From Klenkia taihuensis (lineage in GTDB: Bacteria; Actinomycetota; Actinomycetes; Mycobacteriales; Geodermatophilaceae): a DNA stretch of 64,000 nt. The stretch's first letter is position 1, and each line of letters opens with the position of its first letter. Position numbers and translations under genes: made by a program. Below the pieces are notes generated by a model. That model worked only from the letters and a program-made list of their open reading frames with translations. It made no database searches and was not told where the DNA came from. Below are positions 62,266 through 64,000 of the stretch, in pieces. The DNA lies in contig NZ_FOMD01000003.1 of the NCBI RefSeq assembly GCF_900112525.1, positions 186,001 to 250,000 of the forward strand, given 5' to 3'.

Positions 62266-64000
62266 TCAGAGCGCGCCGACCCGCCGCAGGTGGGGGCTGA
62301 TGCCGCCGAGCCAGAACGGCCAGCCGGCACCCAGCAGCATGGCCAGGTCGATGTCCTCGACGGCCTGCACCACGCCCTCGTCCAGCATCAGCGCGATCTC
62401 CTCGGCCAGCGCCCGCTCCGCGTTCGCCCGCAGCTGCCCGGCGTCCGGCCCGGTGCCCGAGGAGGTGAACGCCTCGGCCAGCTCGGGGTCGACCACGCCG
62501 GGCTCGCTGAACACCGACGGCTTGCCGAGCTCGACCATCCGGCGCAGCCCGTCGCCGACGGCGAACCGGTCGGGGAAGGCCTCGTGCATCCGCTCGGCGA
62601 CGTGCAGCGCCACCGGCGGGCCGACCAGCGACAGCAGCTCGAACGGCGTCATGGGCAGGCCCAGCGGGTCCAGGGCGCGCTCGGCGACCTCGACCGGGGT
62701 CCCGGCGTCGACCGCCGCGGTGACCTCGCCGAGGAACCGGGTGAGCAGCCGGTTGACCACGAACGCCGGGGCGTCGGCGACCAGCACGCAGGACTTGCCC
62801 AGCTGCCTGCCGACGGCGAAGGCGGTGGCCAGCGTGGCGTCGTCGGTCCGGGCGGCCCGCACGACCTCCAGCAGCGGCAGCACCGCGACCGGGTTGAAGA
62901 AGTGCATGCCGACGACCCGCTCGGGGTGGCGCAGCTGCGCCGCCATGTCGGTGATCGACAGCGCCGAGGTGTTGGTGGCCAGTACGCACGTGTCCGACAC
63001 GACCGCCTCGACCTCGGCGAACACCTGCTGCTTGACCGACAGCTCCTCGAACACGGCCTCGACGACCAGGTCGGCGTCGGCGAACGCGGTCTTCTCCAGC
63101 GACCCGGTGACCAGGCCCTTGAGCCGGTTCAGCGCGTCGGGGGACAACCGGCCCCGGCCGGCCAGCTTCTCCAGCTCGCCGTGCACCCAGCCCACGCCCT
63201 TGTCCACCCGGGCCTGGTCGACGTCGGTGAGCACCACCGGCACCTGCAGCTTGCGCAGGAACAGCAGCGCCAGCTGGGAGGCCATCAGCCCCGCCCCCAC
63301 GACACCGACCTTCGTGACCTTCCGTGCCAGGGCCTTGTCCGGCGCCCCGGCCGGGCGCTTGGCCCGCTTCTGGGTGAGGTCGAAGGCGTAGAGCGAGCTG
63401 CGCAGCTCCGGCGTCGTGATCAGGTCGGCCAGCGCCTCGTCCTCCGCGGCGGTGCCGTCGGTGAACGCCGCGTCGCGCGACAGCTCGAGCAGGTCCACGG
63501 CCCGGACGGCGGCCGGCGAGGCACCGCGGGTCCGCGCGGCCACGACCTGCCGGGCGCGGGCGATCGCGTCGTCCCAGGCGGCCGTGTCGACGGCCGGGCG
63601 GTCGACCGTGACCGCACCGGTGAGCACGCCGGCGGCCCACTCCAGCGAGCGCTCCAGGAAGTCGGCCGGCTCGAACAGCGCGTCGGCGATGCCCAGCTCC
63701 GCCGCCCGCGGACCCGACGTCATCCGGTTCTGCGACAGCGCGTTCTCGACGACCACCGTGACGGCGGCGTCGATGCCGATCAGCCGGGGCAGCAGCTGGG
63801 TGCCGCCCCAGCCCGGCACCAGGCCGAGGAACACCTCGGGGAAGGCCACGAACGCGCCCGTCGAGACGGTGCGGTGGTCGGCGTGCAGGGCCAGCTCCAG
63901 CCCGCCGCCGAGCGCCGCGCCGTTGACGAACGCGAAGGTGGGAACGGCGGCGTCGCGCAGCCTGGCGAACACCCGGTGGCCCTGGCGGGCGATCTCCAGC
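62266..64000 (-). CDS. Fatty-acid oxidation alpha subunit (enoyl-CoA hydratase/3-hydroxyacyl-CoA dehydrogenase), 5' end outside the window
   Basis: Partial gene (the visible part ~577 codons, reading off the right edge). The enoyl-CoA hydratase end has NGAALGGGLELALHADHRTV and LGLVPGWGGTQLLPRLIG with the catalytic Glu region. The NAD-binding domain is VGVVGAGLMASQLALLFLRK, LVVEAVFEELSVKQQVF, ATNTSALSITDMAAQL, and HFFNPVAVLPLLEVVRA, and a C-terminal 3HCDH domain follows (FVVNRLLTRFLGEVTAAVDA). It carries two steps of beta-oxidation. The GTG at 63972 is probably internal, because the frame stays open and natural to the window edge. Confidence 0.9.
   Translation of the reverse strand, partial: LEIARQGHRVFARLRDAAVPTFAFVNGAALGGGLELALHADHRTVSTGAFVAFPEVFLGLVPGWGGTQLLPRLIGIDAAVTVVVENALSQNRMTSGPRAAELGIADALFEPADFLERSLEWAAGVLTGAVTVDRPAVDTAAWDDAIARARQVVAARTRGASPAAVRAVDLLELSRDAAFTDGTAAEDEALADLITTPELRSSLYAFDLTQKRAKRPAGAPDKALARKVTKVGVVGAGLMASQLALLFLRKLQVPVVLTDVDQARVDKGVGWVHGELEKLAGRGRLSPDALNRLKGLVTGSLEKTAFADADLVVEAVFEELSVKQQVFAEVEAVVSDTCVLATNTSALSITDMAAQLRHPERVVGMHFFNPVAVLPLLEVVRAARTDDATLATAFAVGRQLGKSCVLVADAPAFVVNRLLTRFLGEVTAAVDAGTPVEVAERALDPLGLPMTPFELLSLVGPPVALHVAERMHEAFPDRFAVGDGLRRMVELGKPSVFSEPGVVDPELAEAFTSSGTGPDAGQLRANAERALAEEIALMLDEGVVQAVEDIDLAMLLGAGWPFWLGGISPHLRRVGAL

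Overview
The window is very G+C-rich (roughly three quarters by eye), uses many GTG starts, and packs genes with 1-31 bp overlaps and short gaps. The gene set (ideR, sigB, sigA, ppgK, cei-like, DUF3039, DUF3099, DUF4193, DUF3710, DUF3159) is that of an actinobacterium. The order sigA-ppgK-suhB-cei-(DUF4193)-dut-DUF3710-OB-fold-DUF3159-TrkA pair-APC transporter-TRAM methyltransferase-dxs resembles, from memory, the sigA to dxs1 block of Mycobacterium tuberculosis. Overall style suggests a Geodermatophilaceae-like organism (Blastococcus, Modestobacter or Geodermatophilus), but no rRNA gene is present to confirm this.

Positions 1-18000 are mostly accessory metabolism. There is a metallo-hydrolase/FAD-monooxygenase pair, an Lrp-type regulator divergent from a thiamine-diphosphate 2-oxoacid decarboxylase followed by an amino-acid permease and an epoxide hydrolase, two nested intergenic hairpins beside two unknown genes, and a TetR/FAD-monooxygenase divergon with three matching operators. 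An amidohydrolase/M20 peptidase pair, a YibE/F membrane protein and a methyltransferase follow. A leftward four-gene overlapping operon (glycosyltransferase, methyltransferase, prenyltransferase-like alpha-barrel protein, small membrane protein) ends this part. Positions 18000-29700 hold tandem paralogous lipoproteins, DUF4192, an S9 peptidase, ideR, an acuC-pat pair likely to control protein lysine acylation, sigB and dtd.

Positions 29700-41800 carry a GGDEF-EAL protein, small enzymes, DUF3099/DUF3039, a YihY membrane protein, a large VanW protein with a structured leader, a small zinc-ribbon protein, sigA and ppgK. Positions 41800-53000 are the conserved housekeeping block, including dut and a potassium module (two TrkA-type RCK proteins divergent from a KimA-like transporter). 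Between the TRAM methyltransferase and dxs lies an accessory cell-envelope insert: a GT39 membrane glycosyltransferase, a membrane-anchored esterase, an MprF-like aminoacyl-lipid synthase with a rhomboid-like membrane part, and an SGNH lipoprotein. dxs overlaps a thiamine-binding protein gene. The window ends inside a fatty-acid oxidation alpha-subunit gene.

A recurring feature is a TANNNT (or CANNNT) hexamer 6-7 bp in front of the start codon at about twenty genes, which points to widespread leaderless transcription. No tRNA, rRNA, CRISPR array, insertion sequence or phage gene was recognised.
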